A stretch of DNA of 64,000 bases. It comes from Pyrenula massariospora. Its lineage: Eukaryota; Ascomycota; Eurotiomycetes; Pyrenulales; Pyrenulaceae. A program made the translations under genes and the position numbers. The notes beneath the pieces were generated by a model. It worked only from the letters and a program-made list of their open reading frames with translations, was not told the origin of the DNA and did no database searches. Within the stretch, counting starts at the first letter, position 1. Every line of letters begins with the position of its first letter. Where the stretch lies: positions 1,170,971-1,234,970 of the forward strand of contig JAGFMI010000013.1 of the NCBI GenBank assembly GCA_021030905.1. Reading direction: 5' to 3'. Shown here one piece after another: positions 63,843-64,000 of the stretch.

Positions 63843-64000
63843 TGTGACGGAACCGCCCGCAACCCTAATTTTAATTATTTAATCCGGCTAATACGACTTG
63901 GCAGTTTTAATATTATAAAATAATTTTTATAACTATATTTATATATACTTTTTTATTTAAATTTATAGCTACAATTAAGTAACCACAATATTTCTATTAA
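63843..64000 (+). mobile_element. Possible LTR start of another retrotransposon
   Basis: TGTGACGGAACCGCCCGCAA opens with TG and is followed at once by renewed AT-rich sequence running off the window. It resembles the inverted terminus at 63,008-63,018. The other end lies outside, so this is tentative. Confidence 0.4.

Overview
The window looks like nuclear DNA of a filamentous ascomycete (Pezizomycotina). Genes carry short introns with GT-AG or occasionally GC-AG ends and CTAAY/CTGAC-like branch sites. Small secreted cysteine-rich proteins with Kex2-type KR sites are present. A gene-bearing part of ordinary base composition gives way abruptly, at about 23,468, to roughly 39.5 kb of extremely A+T-rich DNA. 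Repeat copies there differ almost only by C/T and G/A transitions, the signature of repeat-induced point mutation (RIP). I cannot name the genus.

Layout, left to right. 1-6.9 kb is conserved housekeeping: the 3' end of a cytoplasmic dynein heavy chain gene (+), a class A J-protein of the Ydj1/Mas5 type with a C-terminal CaaX-like box (-), and a divergently transcribed mitochondrial glutamyl-tRNA synthetase (+). 6.9-23.4 kb is gene-poor accessory DNA. It holds a five-exon 408-aa gene of unrecognised function (-), two small six-cysteine secreted proteins (150 and 151 aa, both +), a nitrilase-superfamily amidohydrolase resembling N-carbamoyl-D-amino-acid hydrolases (-), a few weak small ORFs, and a 478-bp transposon-like element with 42-bp inverted repeats and a TA target duplication.

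23.47-63.02 kb is the AT-rich block. Its left edge is the end of a relative of that 478-bp element. Inside are several minisatellites (15, 22, 32 and 60 bp units), longer direct duplications, and a 6.3-kb near-perfect palindrome (arms about 3.1 kb, centre about 40,771). There are also two complete but RIP-destroyed Ty3/gypsy chromoviruses in opposite orientation: 45,643-52,341 (+, TSD TATTA) and 53,749-60,503 (-, TSD AATTA). Both keep recognisable traces of gag zinc knuckle, reverse transcriptase, RNase H, integrase and chromodomain. In both, the RT active-site aspartates read as asparagines. No intact gene was found in the block.

63.02-63.84 kb is an island of more normal composition with a 251-bp fold-back built from 9-bp repeats. 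It lies between two LTR-like termini, after which AT-rich DNA resumes.

Biologically this resembles a compartmentalised genome: core genes, then a gene-poor border with secreted-protein genes, then a RIP-inactivated transposon graveyard. The most unusual structure is the long palindrome, whose coding origin, if any, I could not recognise.
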